Assembly: GCA_021463145.1 (NCBI GenBank)
Contig: JAJTWZ010000038.1
Coordinates: 1-39,702 of the forward strand
DNA: 39,702 nt
Reading direction: 5' to 3'
Origin: Blastocatellia bacterium
Lineage (GTDB): Bacteria; Acidobacteriota; Blastocatellia; UBA7656; JADIYM01
Position 1 is the first letter of the stretch, and each line of letters begins with the position of its first letter. Made by a program: the position numbers and the translations under genes. Below are positions 6,632 through 14,917 of the stretch, one piece after another. Below the pieces are notes generated by a model that saw only the letters and a program-made list of their open reading frames with translations, did not search any database and had not been told where the DNA came from.

Positions 6632-8680
6632 TCAGCCCACCGCGAAGACGCTTGCGTCCCACTTCAGCCCGATCTCGGCGGGTGACGCGATGTAGCCGGC
6701 GAGCGCCGACGCCGCGACAACCTGCGGGCTCGCAAGATATCCCTCGCCCCCGAGTCCCATCCGGTTCTGCCAGTTCCGGTTGAACGTCGTAATCGCCCGT
6801 TGGCCTGCCGTAAGCGCGTCTGGCCCCTGCCCGAAGCAGGGCCCGCACCAGGATTCGCGGATCCTGGCGCCGGCCGCACGGAACACGTCCCCGATCGAGT
6901 CGCCGCCAAGCCGTTGATCCGGCTGCTCGATCTGCTTCTTGACGAGTCCGCTGCCCGGAAAAACCAGGAACTCGCGACCGGCCGCGATCCGGTCGAGGCC
7001 GATGCCGCGCGCGGCCTTGAGCAGCAACGCCGCGCCGAGCAGGTCGTCGTATCCCCCATTCGTGCACGACCCGATCATCGCCTTGTCGAAGACGATGCGT
7101 TCCTTCGCAACCTCGTCGGCCGGGAACGCGTTGCCGGGGCTGAAGGGCTTCGCGACCATTGGGACGACGCCGGCGAGGTCGAAGCGCTCGTCGATGGCAT
7201 ACGTCGCATCGGCGCCCGGCGCGATGCGCGGATATGGCATTTCGATTCCGCGCTCCTCGAACCAGGCCGTCGTAATGTCGTCCTGCGCGAAGAGCCCGTT
7301 CTGCGCTTCGGCCTCGGCCATCATGTTGCAGATCGTGTTGCGGAACGGGATCGGCAGCTGGCGCGCAGCGTCGACGAACTCAACGCTCATTCCCTGCGAC
7401 TGCGCCGCGCCCCAGCGCCGCAGCAACTCGAGCACGATGTCCTTGCCGTTCACCCACGGCTGCAGCGTGCCGTCCAGCACGACCCTTCGCTGGCGCGCGA
7501 GCGTGAAATAGATGGAGCCCGTCGCCCACCCGAATCCTAGAGTCGTGGAGCCGACGCCCATCCCGATCGCGCCGTAAGCGCCATATGCGCGCGAGTGCGA
7601 ATCGGCGCCCGGAATGAACGCCCCCGGCACGACCAGTCCTTGTTGCGGAAAAAAGAAATGGAAGATCCCGTCACCCGGCTCCGCCCACCAGGGCGCCCGG
7701 ATGTCGTGCCGGCGCGCGAACTCGCGCGAGATGGCGGTCTGGCGGTCGTCCGACTCCTTTCCGGTGAAGACGAAGTGGTCGCTTGCGAACGCGGCCCGCC
7801 GCGGCAGGATCGTGTCGCCTCCGGTGATCGTGTTGAACGTGTATATCGAGAACGGGCCGGTACCGTCCGACGCCGGCAACAGGTCGGCATAGACGCGAAG
7901 CGTCTCACCGGGAGCGACTCGAGCTGCCTTGTCGACGCGGTGAGCCCAGACGATCTGCTCGGCCGTCGTCATCGTTCGCGCAAGGTCGGCGTCGGGGAAG
8001 GCGATCTCAGGGTTGACCGAAAGCGACTCGATGAACTCACGCCGGCCGATGGCGAAAATGCCACCGGATTGCCGGATCTCTTCCTCCTTGTCCGAGAGCG
8101 GGACCGGAGTGTAGGACTTTGCCTGCGTGAGGTTGCGCAGCCCGCGCGTCGAGGAGTCGAACGAAAACTCGTCTCCGTCGGCTGCATCCGCGACGGCCTC
8201 CGGGCATTGCACGACGTGCAGGCCGAGGTTCATTGCGTTGCGACGGAAGATATCGCCCATGTTGTTTCCACAAACGATGACCATCTCGAGGCCGGCTTCT
8301 TCGGCGATGCCCTTCAGACCCGCCGGTGACATTTCGCGTGAGCTGCCGATCGCGAACCGGTCGCCAGCGACGAGGAATGTCTCGCCGGCGTGCACACGCT
8401 TCCGAAAGTCCGGCATGAGGTAGCGGAACGAGCCCGCCTTCCATCGCTCGTCGAGGGTCTCGAGACTTTCGGACACGCAGTCCGCGGCGGGGGTGATCTG
8501 GTCGGTGTCGATGGCATCCAGCTTCCGATCCGGCGACTTCGGGTCCCAGAAGATTAAAGCGCGGCCCGTGACCACGTGGGCGTCGGCGTGGGCCGCACTG
8601 GCGTCGCCCGGCGCGGCCGAGGCGAGGATTTCAGGGACGGTCGTGTGACCTTGCGGAACGGCGGGACCAATCGGCTGCAT
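6632..8680 (-). CDS. aconitase-superfamily hydratase, swivel domain first
   Basis: A 682-residue enzyme of the aconitase / isopropylmalate isomerase superfamily, which moves a hydroxyl between carbons of a carboxylic acid using a [4Fe-4S] cluster. The order is unusual: a LeuD-like swivel domain (about residues 35-190, with D-T-D-Q-I-T-P-A and F-A-I-G-S-S-R-E) precedes the LeuC-like catalytic part (about 240-682). Cluster ligands appear as I-G-S-C-T-N-G and W-C-G-P-C-F-G-Q-G. The substrate loop reads GADSHSRAYGAYGAIGMG. AcnB also has its swivel early, but this protein lacks the AcnB HEAT domain. The ATG at 8680 was chosen for GGAGG five bases upstream; an ATG at 8761 has none. Substrate unknown; citrate, homocitrate or isopropylmalate analogues are possible. 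Confidence 0.85.
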   Translation of the reverse strand: MQPIGPAVPQGHTTVPEILASAAPGDASAAHADAHVVTGRALIFWDPKSPDRKLDAIDTDQITPAADCVSESLETLDERWKAGSFRYLMPDFRKRVHAGETFLVAGDRFAIGSSREMSPAGLKGIAEEAGLEMVIVCGNNMGDIFRRNAMNLGLHVVQCPEAVADAADGDEFSFDSSTRGLRNLTQAKSYTPVPLSDKEEEIRQSGGIFAIGRREFIESLSVNPEIAFPDADLARTMTTAEQIVWAHRVDKAARVAPGETLRVYADLLPASDGTGPFSIYTFNTITGGDTILPRRAAFASDHFVFTGKESDDRQTAISREFARRHDIRAPWWAEPGDGIFHFFFPQQGLVVPGAFIPGADSHSRAYGAYGAIGMGVGSTTLGFGWATGSIYFTLARQRRVVLDGTLQPWVNGKDIVLELLRRWGAAQSQGMSVEFVDAARQLPIPFRNTICNMMAEAEAQNGLFAQDDITTAWFEERGIEMPYPRIAPGADATYAIDERFDLAGVVPMVAKPFSPGNAFPADEVAKERIVFDKAMIGSCTNGGYDDLLGAALLLKAARGIGLDRIAAGREFLVFPGSGLVKKQIEQPDQRLGGDSIGDVFRAAGARIRESWCGPCFGQGPDALTAGQRAITTFNRNWQNRMGLGGEGYLASPQVVAASALAGYIASPAEIGLKWDASVFAVG

Positions 8681-8715
8681 GAGAACCTCCGGAGACGGAT
8701 CTGAAAAAGCCCGAG

Positions 8716-8732
8716 ATAGTACCGTATCGGTA
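8716..8732. promoter_or_regulatory. palindrome and -10 box of the aconitase-like gene
   Basis: On the minus strand TACTAT (8721-8716) could be a -10 box placing the transcript start near 8709. TACCG-TAT-CGGTA (8720-8732), a 5-bp inverted repeat, abuts it and could be an operator. No good -35 is seen. Confidence 0.3.
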
Positions 8733-8853
8733 TCGCGAGGGGTAGCAGGCGGGCCGCTCATCGGATGGAGACTCCTGGCAGGTCACGACCGGCAGTTCCG
8801 GCGGTACGCGAGGCCGCCTTGCCGGTACCTGCTCGCTATCGCGCGCGGCGCTG

Positions 8854-8880
8854 TTGTCTTGCGCCCAACCGGTTTACACT
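8854..8880 (+). promoter_or_regulatory. possible promoter of the deaminase gene
   Basis: TACACT (8875-8880) lies seven bases before the GTG at 8888, with a weak TTGTCT (8854-8859) 15 bases further upstream. If used, the transcript would begin at or next to the start codon, so the mRNA would be leaderless. Confidence 0.35.
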
Positions 8881-8887
8881 CGCGGCC

Positions 8888-9457
8888 GTGCAGCCCGAGA
8901 TCCGATTCCGAGTGCCCGGCTGGGTCGACGAGACGGTCGGCTGGGACCGCATTTACTCAACGGACGACGAGCGGGCGGCGCTCGCGATCGAGCTCGCGCG
9001 CCGCAACGTGACGAAGCGCACGGGTGGGCCGTTCGGTGCGGCGGTGTTCGAATCGGGCACGGGGCGAGTCGTCTCGGCGGGAATCAACCTCGTCGTACCG
9101 GCGAACAATTCTTCGCTTCACGCGGAAGTCGTCGCATTCATGCTCGCTCAGGCGAAGCTGGGCAGCTATTCGCTTGCCGGAACGGAAGGCCGACGGTACG
9201 AGGTCGTGACGTCTTGCGAGCCGTGCGCTATGTGCCTCGGCGCAACACTCTGGTCTGGCGTGCAGCGGATCGTGTGTTGCGCTACGGGCGACGATGCGCG
9301 AGACCTGGCCTTCGATGAAGGCCCGGTGTTTCCGGAGTCGTGGTCGTACCTCGAGGATCGCGGCATCGAGGTTGTACGCGGGATCAGGGGCCGCGAGGCG
9401 CGAGCAGTGATGGAGACTTATCGCGAGCTGGACGGAGTGATCTACAACGCGACGTAA
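8888..9457 (+). CDS. nucleoside/guanine deaminase-like zinc enzyme
   Basis: A 189-residue protein of the cytidine deaminase-like superfamily, nearest in pattern to TadA/GuaD-type deaminases that hydrolyse an amino group from a nucleobase. The zinc site is intact: H78-A-E80 and P112-C113-A-M-C116. The segment GGPFGAAVF near residue 46 is the usual substrate-pocket strand, and SSLHAE and CEPCAMCLGATLWSG are typical. Full-length GuaD-like size. I placed the start at the GTG at 8888; a longer frame from 8765 adds 41 low-complexity Ala/Arg/Pro residues. Substrate cannot be fixed by eye. A purine-type permease gene lies nearby at 10121-11704, compatible with base salvage. Confidence 0.8.
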   Translation: MQPEIRFRVPGWVDETVGWDRIYSTDDERAALAIELARRNVTKRTGGPFGAAVFESGTGRVVSAGINLVVPANNSSLHAEVVAFMLAQAKLGSYSLAGTEGRRYEVVTSCEPCAMCLGATLWSGVQRIVCCATGDDARDLAFDEGPVFPESWSYLEDRGIEVVRGIRGREARAVMETYRELDGVIYNAT

Positions 9458-9546
9458 CTCGACTCCGTTCGAAGCTCATTTCAGCGGAAACCCCGCCTGC
9501 GAGTTCCCGTACAAGCTGCACTTTGGTTCAAGGGAGTCCACCGGAC

Positions 9547-9993
9547 ATGCGTCACCCGTCTATTTTCGTCGCCAGTTGGGTCCTGCTTCTGCTTCTCGCA
9601 GTGGCGATTTCAGGGATTTCGGCTTTCTCTGCTTCCCTGGCGCTATCTCGCAGGCCCGATACGATCGTTGCGGGGTTGTCGATCGACGAGCTTGCGACGG
9701 GGAGGCCCGAAGCGGCAGACGCCCTGCGTGGCCGTAGGTTGACTGCCTCGGGATGGGCGCTTGCAATGGGTCTGCTCGCGGTTCTCGTCATCGCCGGTCC
9801 TTACCGGCGAGGCGAGCGATGGGCGTGGTATGCCCTTCTCCTATCATTCGGCGTGTCCCAGGGGCTGTCGCTTCTGCGGGTGCCAATGTTGGGGAGCAGC
9901 CTCGGCGCTGGCGCATCGGCCGTAATCCTGACGGTTGTAGGGATTGGACTGCTTGCCGGAGTGCCGCGGATGTTTCTCGACAGGAACGGGTAG
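9547..9993 (+). CDS. small four-helix membrane protein, unknown function
   Basis: A 148-residue integral membrane protein with about four helices (roughly 8-32, 68-88, 94-112 and 118-142). There is an acidic or polar loop between the first two, containing S-I-D-E-L-A-T-G-R-P. The ATG at 9547 has a purine-rich AAGGGAG about ten bases upstream. No family is recognised. It sits 89 bases after the deaminase gene on the same strand and is convergent with the permease gene, so it may be cotranscribed with the deaminase. Confidence 0.65.
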   Translation: MRHPSIFVASWVLLLLLAVAISGISAFSASLALSRRPDTIVAGLSIDELATGRPEAADALRGRRLTASGWALAMGLLAVLVIAGPYRRGERWAWYALLLSFGVSQGLSLLRVPMLGSSLGAGASAVILTVVGIGLLAGVPRMFLDRNG

Positions 9994-10120
9994 TCCGATT
10001 AGCGGGTGACTCGTTCAGGCGGTTCGCTCGTGACTGGCACTATTCGGCAATGGCGCGGCCGGCAATTCGCTCGACGTCCAGGGGTTGTTGCGCGTTCGCC
10101 GGTCACGCGGGAGGCGGCGG
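9994..10120. other. convergent intergenic region
   Basis: 127 bases between convergent stops. I see no gene and no clear terminator. Confidence 0.3.
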
Positions 10121-11704
10121 TCAGTGCCCGTCGCCAGGTTCGGTTACCCATCTCGCGGCAAACACGACGGCCGCCATTGCTCCGTATGCGGACACCCAGG
10201 GCCAGGCCGGCGCGAGGACGAGGGCCGTGTCGCCCGGCGTCCACACGAAGGAGTGCATCAGGCCCGTAGCCGATATAGCGGCGGCGATGAGGAACCAGAC
10301 GGCGGCGGTCCGGAACCTGCGTTCGATGATGCAGACGGTGGCAGCCGACAGGATCATCGCCGTGAAGATGAACCCTTGCTCCAGTGCGAACGCACCGTCG
10401 ATCCACGTATCGGAAGCTCGAAACACGGCGACCAGATCGGCGCCGAACTGCGGCCCGCCCGGCGCGCCGAACCCGGCAACGCGCAATCCGGTCTTCGCCA
10501 TCAACGCTCCCCACGCCGCAACTCCCGGAAGCAGTCCCAGGACGACAGCCGGCGCGTGTTCGCGCGGCACCGCCTGGAAGGCCTGTGCGGTGATGACGAT
10601 CCCGATCCATAGCACGATCGCCATTCCGGCCTCTATCGGAATCGCCCAGGCGAGCACCGCCAGGGAACCGGTGAGGCAGACGCCCGCCATCACGACTGCG
10701 TTGAGTATCGAATATCCGGATCGGGCGCCCATCGCCTTCCACCCGGGATGGCCGATGTAGATTGTCGTTGGAAAGCACGAACCGAACAGCGCCGCCGCAA
10801 GGGTGCCGATTCCGTTTACGAGAAGTGACGACCGGGTCGGGAAGGCGTCGCCGGCCGCTTCGGCCGACTCCAGGTTCTGCAGCGAGCCGACGACGTTGAA
10901 GACGCCCATCGGAATGATGATCGACAAATAGGTGAGCATGTGGCCGCCGGTGAACGCATCCACCAGATCGCCCACGACCGGGACTGGCAGGTAAAGGCCG
11001 ACGCCTTCGTAAGACAGTGGCCCTACCGGCGCCGCGCCGGTCGCCCACGCGATGATCGTGCCGATCGCGACCGCCACGAGCCCGCCGGGGACTCCGCCTT
11101 TGAAGCGCACACGCCCGAAATAGACGAGCAGCACGACCGCTAGCGTCGTCAATCCGACCAGCGGCCTCGCGTAAGTCCGGAACAGGAACCCGAGCGAGAT
11201 GAACGTCAAGGCGATGCCCGCAAGCGTTGAGAGCATCGCCGCGCGTGGCGTGAGCCGGCGGACCCAGTCGGCGACGAATGCGCCACCGGTTTCGATGAGC
11301 CCCGATCCAACGGTGGCGATGAGACCGGCCTGCCAGGCAATACGCACCGGATCCGGATGCCCGGCCGCGACGGCCGCAAGCTTCGCGGGCAGCATCACGA
11401 GGAACACGTGAGCGATGAGCGAAACGGTGTTGATACCGAATGGCAACGCGCACGTTTCGGGCCGTCCCGTCTCGATCGCGTGCCGGCGCGCCTGCCAGGC
11501 GTAGTAGACGTTTCCGATGACGAGCGACACGGCGACACCCGGCAGGATCCGGCCGAGGAGCAGTTCGTCGGGGAAGCCGAGAACCGTGCGGCAGAGGACG
11601 CCAATGAGCAGCAGCTGAACGAAGTTGTCGAGGGCGAGCCCGAAGAAACCGTCGATGTCGCCGCGGACGAACCACGCCGCGTGGGATCGTGAAGCAGTTG
11701 TCAT
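10121..11704 (-). CDS. NCS2-like (xanthine/uracil-type) membrane permease
   Basis: A 527-residue polytopic membrane protein with about 12-14 helices, probably a secondary transporter of the NCS2 / AzgA-like nucleobase permease group. Supporting segments are the N-terminal FFGLALDNFVQLLLIGVLC, a LPFGINTVS motif near residue 84, G-S-G-L-I-E-T-G-G-A-F-V-A-D near 133, and FNVVGSLQNLESAEAAGD near 270 with the acidic residues common in this fold. The same general fold is shared with SLC26 sulfate permeases, so the substrate is not certain. The start at 11704 has no clear Shine-Dalgarno. A minus-strand TATCAT at 11751-11746 could be its -10 box. Confidence 0.7.
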   Translation of the reverse strand: MTTASRSHAAWFVRGDIDGFFGLALDNFVQLLLIGVLCRTVLGFPDELLLGRILPGVAVSLVIGNVYYAWQARRHAIETGRPETCALPFGINTVSLIAHVFLVMLPAKLAAVAAGHPDPVRIAWQAGLIATVGSGLIETGGAFVADWVRRLTPRAAMLSTLAGIALTFISLGFLFRTYARPLVGLTTLAVVLLVYFGRVRFKGGVPGGLVAVAIGTIIAWATGAAPVGPLSYEGVGLYLPVPVVGDLVDAFTGGHMLTYLSIIIPMGVFNVVGSLQNLESAEAAGDAFPTRSSLLVNGIGTLAAALFGSCFPTTIYIGHPGWKAMGARSGYSILNAVVMAGVCLTGSLAVLAWAIPIEAGMAIVLWIGIVITAQAFQAVPREHAPAVVLGLLPGVAAWGALMAKTGLRVAGFGAPGGPQFGADLVAVFRASDTWIDGAFALEQGFIFTAMILSAATVCIIERRFRTAAVWFLIAAAISATGLMHSFVWTPGDTALVLAPAWPWVSAYGAMAAVVFAARWVTEPGDGH

Positions 11705-11906
11705 GGCGTTGTGGAGAGGACGTGCAGCCGATTGGAACGAGCGCGATGATACATCAGCAGGCCTCCGCGGGAGCCGAATCATGCGGGATCGGTGGATCTG
11801 CCCTCCTCCGGCACGCTTGCGCGAACGCGCAGCGCGCAGTGTTTGTCGCAACTTCGCATTGCGAGAACCCAGGGAGGTCGCCGATCCTGTGCTAACGTCA
11901 CCGGCG
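11705..11906. other. divergent intergenic region
   Basis: 202 bases between the permease and oxidoreductase starts. A small inverted repeat GATG-ATA-CATC (11745-11755) overlaps the possible permease -10 box. No clear promoter for the plus-strand gene was found. Confidence 0.3.
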
Positions 11907-13379
11907 ATGTGGCGTTTTTTACAGCCGGTCAGACATTCGCTTCCGGCAGCCCGCTGGCCATCGGCCGGCGAAGCTGCGGCATCACGGCTCTTCAGCCCAG
12001 TTGACGTCGGTAACGTTCGTCTGGACGAGCGCACGTGGGTTCCCGCGATGGTGCCGTGGCGAGCGACCGATGACGGATTCGTCACGCCAGACAACCTCGA
12101 CTGGTATGGCCGGTTCGCCAGCGGCCGTCCAGGCGCGATAGTTGTCGAGGCTACGGGTGTTCGCGACGTGCCGTCCGGCCCGCTGCTCCGGATCGGACAC
12201 GACAGGTTCATCCCCGGACTTGCGAGACTCGTCGAGCGGGTGCGTTTGGCGAGCGGTGGCCACACGCGGCTCTTCATTCAGATCATCGATTTCCTGTCTG
12301 TGCGGCGGCGTCCGGATCCGGCGAAGTACTTCGCCCGTTTCCTCGACGTGACGGATCGGCATCGGCGCGCGATTGCGGACCTTACTGGCGCGGATCGTTG
12401 GACGAGCGCTTCGGACGACGACGTGCGCGCGTTTCTCGGCGCGGCTGCGGACGACGTCCTCGTACACGTGCTGGGCGAGCGGGAGATCGAGTCCCTGCGA
12501 TTCGGTTATCGCGAGCGGGTTACCGACACGCACCTCGATCACATCCGTTCGCTGCCCGAAGTGCTTCCGCCGATCTTCGCAGCTGCCGCGGTGCGCGCGC
12601 GCGAGGCCGGGTTCGACGGGGTCGAACTTCACTTCGCCCACGCTTACACGATGGCGTCGTTTCTTTCGGCGAGGAACACGCGTGAGGACGGTTACGGCGG
12701 AGCCAGGGAGCAGCGCGTTCGGCTGCCGCTGGAGGTTTACGAGGCGGTGCGCGAGAGCGTAGGCGGTGATTACGTCGTAGGCTGCAGGTTCCTGGGCGAC
12801 GAGGTAATCGAGGGTGGCAACCGGATCGACGATGCGGTGTACTTCGGCCGGCGGTTCGCCGCAGCGGGGTTCGATTTCCTTTCGGTTTCCAAGGGCGGGA
12901 AGTTCGAGGACGCGAAGCAGCCGAAGGTCGGGCAAGCCGTGTATCCGTACACCGGGCGGAGCGGATACGAATGCATGCCGACCGTGAATTCGGACGAGAA
13001 GGGGCCGTTTGGCCGCAACGTCTCGCTCGCCGCGGCGATACGGCGGGCGATTCGGAAGGATGGCGTCTCGACTCCAATCGTGACGGCTGGCGGTATCGGC
13101 ACGTTCGACGAGGCCGAAGCGTTGCTCGCGCGCGAGGATGCCGACGTCGTCGGGTTTGCGCGGCAGGCGCTTGCCGATCCTGACTGGTTCGAGAAGGTAC
13201 GGCGCGGGCTGGGAAGCGAGGTGCGCCGTTGCGAGTTCACGAACTACTGTGAAGGGCTCGACCAGATGCACAAACAGGTGACTTGCAAGCTCTGGGATCG
13301 GGTTGACCTCGACGAGCCTGACATCGCGATGTCGGAGGATGGGCGGCGGCGGTTGGTTGCGCCGTCGTGGCGCCGGTAG
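11907..13379 (+). CDS. NADH:flavin oxidoreductase, old yellow enzyme family
   Basis: A 490-residue FMN-dependent TIM-barrel enzyme of the old yellow enzyme family, which typically reduces activated C=C bonds with NAD(P)H. Typical blocks are LFSPVDVGNVRLDERTWVPA (FMN-site entry, about residue 28), F-D-G-V-E-L-H-F-A-H-A-Y near 235 with the substrate-anion His pair, F-L-S-A-R-N-T-R-E-D-G-Y-G-G near 250, and TAGGIGTFDEAEALL plus D-V-V-G-F-A-R-Q-A-L-A-D-P near 390-425 (FMN phosphate). It ends with a C-x5-C-x11-C set (RRCEFTNYC...VTC). This resembles the cysteine-bearing tail of iron-sulfur enoate reductases, but those carry four cysteines. The ATG at 11907 adds about 30 residues before the barrel; a later start is possible. 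Confidence 0.85.
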   Translation: MWRFLQPVRHSLPAARWPSAGEAAASRLFSPVDVGNVRLDERTWVPAMVPWRATDDGFVTPDNLDWYGRFASGRPGAIVVEATGVRDVPSGPLLRIGHDRFIPGLARLVERVRLASGGHTRLFIQIIDFLSVRRRPDPAKYFARFLDVTDRHRRAIADLTGADRWTSASDDDVRAFLGAAADDVLVHVLGEREIESLRFGYRERVTDTHLDHIRSLPEVLPPIFAAAAVRAREAGFDGVELHFAHAYTMASFLSARNTREDGYGGAREQRVRLPLEVYEAVRESVGGDYVVGCRFLGDEVIEGGNRIDDAVYFGRRFAAAGFDFLSVSKGGKFEDAKQPKVGQAVYPYTGRSGYECMPTVNSDEKGPFGRNVSLAAAIRRAIRKDGVSTPIVTAGGIGTFDEAEALLAREDADVVGFARQALADPDWFEKVRRGLGSEVRRCEFTNYCEGLDQMHKQVTCKLWDRVDLDEPDIAMSEDGRRRLVAPSWRR

Positions 13380-13450
13380 AGCCGCGGGCAGGTCAACAAA
13401 GGCAATGCACCGCGGCGGACCGAAGGCGCCGTCAGGGGGAGCTGCCAGGA

Positions 13451-13474
13451 GGGCCGCCAGTTGCGAGGCGGCCC
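13451..13474. terminator. bidirectional hairpin between convergent genes
   Basis: GGGCCGCC (13451-13458) and GGCGGCCC (13467-13474) form a perfect 8-bp stem with an 8-base loop. It lies between the oxidoreductase stop (13379) and the dipeptidase stop (13480). No T tract. Confidence 0.5.
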
Positions 13475-13479
13475 GCTCG

Positions 13480-14739
13480 CTATTGCCCGCGATACTCCAG
13501 CCGTTTCGGAACAGGCGTCTCCTTCTGAAGCCGTGACGCGACGACCTCGCACTCCCGCATCACCCGCAACAGGTTTTCCCCGAGGATCTTCCTCACGTCC
13601 GCGTCCGAGTATCCGCGCTTCACGAGCTCGTAGGTTAGATTCGGCAGTTCGCTCGTGTCCGCCAGTCCTTCCGGCAGGCTGATGCCCCCGTCGAAGTCCG
13701 ACCCGAGCCCGACGTGGTCGATCCCGGCGACCTTCACCGCGTGGTCGATGTGGTCGACCAGCACCGACAGCGGCGTGCGGGGAATGTGCGTCCGTTCGAA
13801 CTCCTCGTATGCCCGATATAGCGCCAGGTCGTCGCCCTTGTACTTCTCCTGAATGGCATCGAGTTCGGGCCTGTACTTGATCGATGCGTCGACCCGCCGC
13901 TGATCGATGAACGTCTCGTAGAAGTTGATCTGGATTACACCGCCGTTGCGCGCAAGCGCGCGAAGCATGTCGTCGTCGATGTTCCGCGTGTGGCTGCACA
14001 GGGCCCGGCAGGACGAGTGCGACAGGATGACCGGCGCCTTGCTGACTTCGAGCGCATCGTAAAAAGTCTCGTCCGCCACGTGCGACAGGTCGACCATCAT
14101 TCCGATCCGGTTCATCTCGCGCACGACTTCGCGGCCAAAATCGTTTAGCCCGCCCCAGCGCTTCACGTCCGGCACCTTCGCGCCGAAGCTGCCCGAGCTG
14201 TCGGCCCAGTTGTTCGTATTCGTGTGGGTGAGCGTCATGTAACGCACGCCAAGCCTGTAAAACTCGCGCAGTGCAAACAGGGAGTCTTCGATCGCGTGTC
14301 CGCCTTCGATGCCCATCAGCGCCGCGATCTTGCCCTTCTTCGTGATGCGGCGAATATCGGCAACGGTGAAAGCCATCTCGAGCGATTCCGGATGGCGGGC
14401 GACCTGCTCGTAGACGATGTCGATCATATCGAGCGCGCGCCGTGCCGATCCGCCTTTCTGTGCGAATGACTTGTCGACATAGATCGCGAAGAACTCGGCG
14501 TCGAGCCCGCCTTCCTTCATTCGGGGAATGTCCGTATGCCCGTCTTTGCTTCGCGCGCCCATGTCGAAGTCGTCGTCGACAATTCGCGAGGTCACGTCGT
14601 TGTGTGTGTCGACGACCATTGCGGCGGCGTGCAGCCGTGCCGCCCGTTTCCAGAGGGCCGGATCACGTGCCGGCGTCTGGGCGCCCGCGTATGGGCAGAG
14701 AAAGGCGATCAGCAGTGCGACGAGCGAGATTCGTTTCAT
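13480..14739 (-). CDS. exported membrane dipeptidase, peptidase family M19
   Basis: A 419-residue zinc dipeptidase of the renal dipeptidase (M19) family, which cleaves dipeptides, often with a D-residue, outside the cytoplasm. Residues 1-20 are a signal peptide ending AGA. The binuclear zinc site is complete by eye: D-T-H46-N-D48 near the N-terminus, the bridging Glu in M-G-I-E-G-G-H, then MVDLSHVADETF and PVILSHSSCRALCSHTRN with the later His ligands. V-G-L-G-S-D-F-D-G-G near residue 340 is also typical. The length matches exported bacterial homologues. The start at 14739 has no Shine-Dalgarno, but TATAGT lies six bases upstream, so translation may be leaderless. Confidence 0.9.
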   Translation of the reverse strand: MKRISLVALLIAFLCPYAGAQTPARDPALWKRAARLHAAAMVVDTHNDVTSRIVDDDFDMGARSKDGHTDIPRMKEGGLDAEFFAIYVDKSFAQKGGSARRALDMIDIVYEQVARHPESLEMAFTVADIRRITKKGKIAALMGIEGGHAIEDSLFALREFYRLGVRYMTLTHTNTNNWADSSGSFGAKVPDVKRWGGLNDFGREVVREMNRIGMMVDLSHVADETFYDALEVSKAPVILSHSSCRALCSHTRNIDDDMLRALARNGGVIQINFYETFIDQRRVDASIKYRPELDAIQEKYKGDDLALYRAYEEFERTHIPRTPLSVLVDHIDHAVKVAGIDHVGLGSDFDGGISLPEGLADTSELPNLTYELVKRGYSDADVRKILGENLLRVMRECEVVASRLQKETPVPKRLEYRGQ

Positions 14740-14745
14740 GGCGGC

Positions 14746-14751
14746 ACTATA
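14746..14751 (-). promoter_or_regulatory. -10 box directly before the dipeptidase start
   Basis: On the minus strand TATAGT (14751-14746) is followed after six bases by the ATG at 14739. Transcription would start at about the A of the start codon. No convincing -35 was found. Confidence 0.35.
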
Positions 14752-14917
14752 CGTCTACCGGATGTCAGATCAGAACCTGCAGCCGAAGCGGCCCGATTTG
14801 CCCGGAGAATCGGCGCCTCCCGCCGCCCATCCCGATCCTGAAGCCATCTGGTGCGAAACCTTTCACGAACGTGTACCGTAGTGCCCCATCACTCTGCTTC
14901 AAGAGGAGCCACTCACA

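Noticed and set aside
14762-14881. 39-codon plus-strand frame between the dipeptidase and the amidohydrolases
   Set aside because: Composition looks protein-like but there is no ribosome binding site and no recognisable motif; it could be a remnant, which I cannot support.
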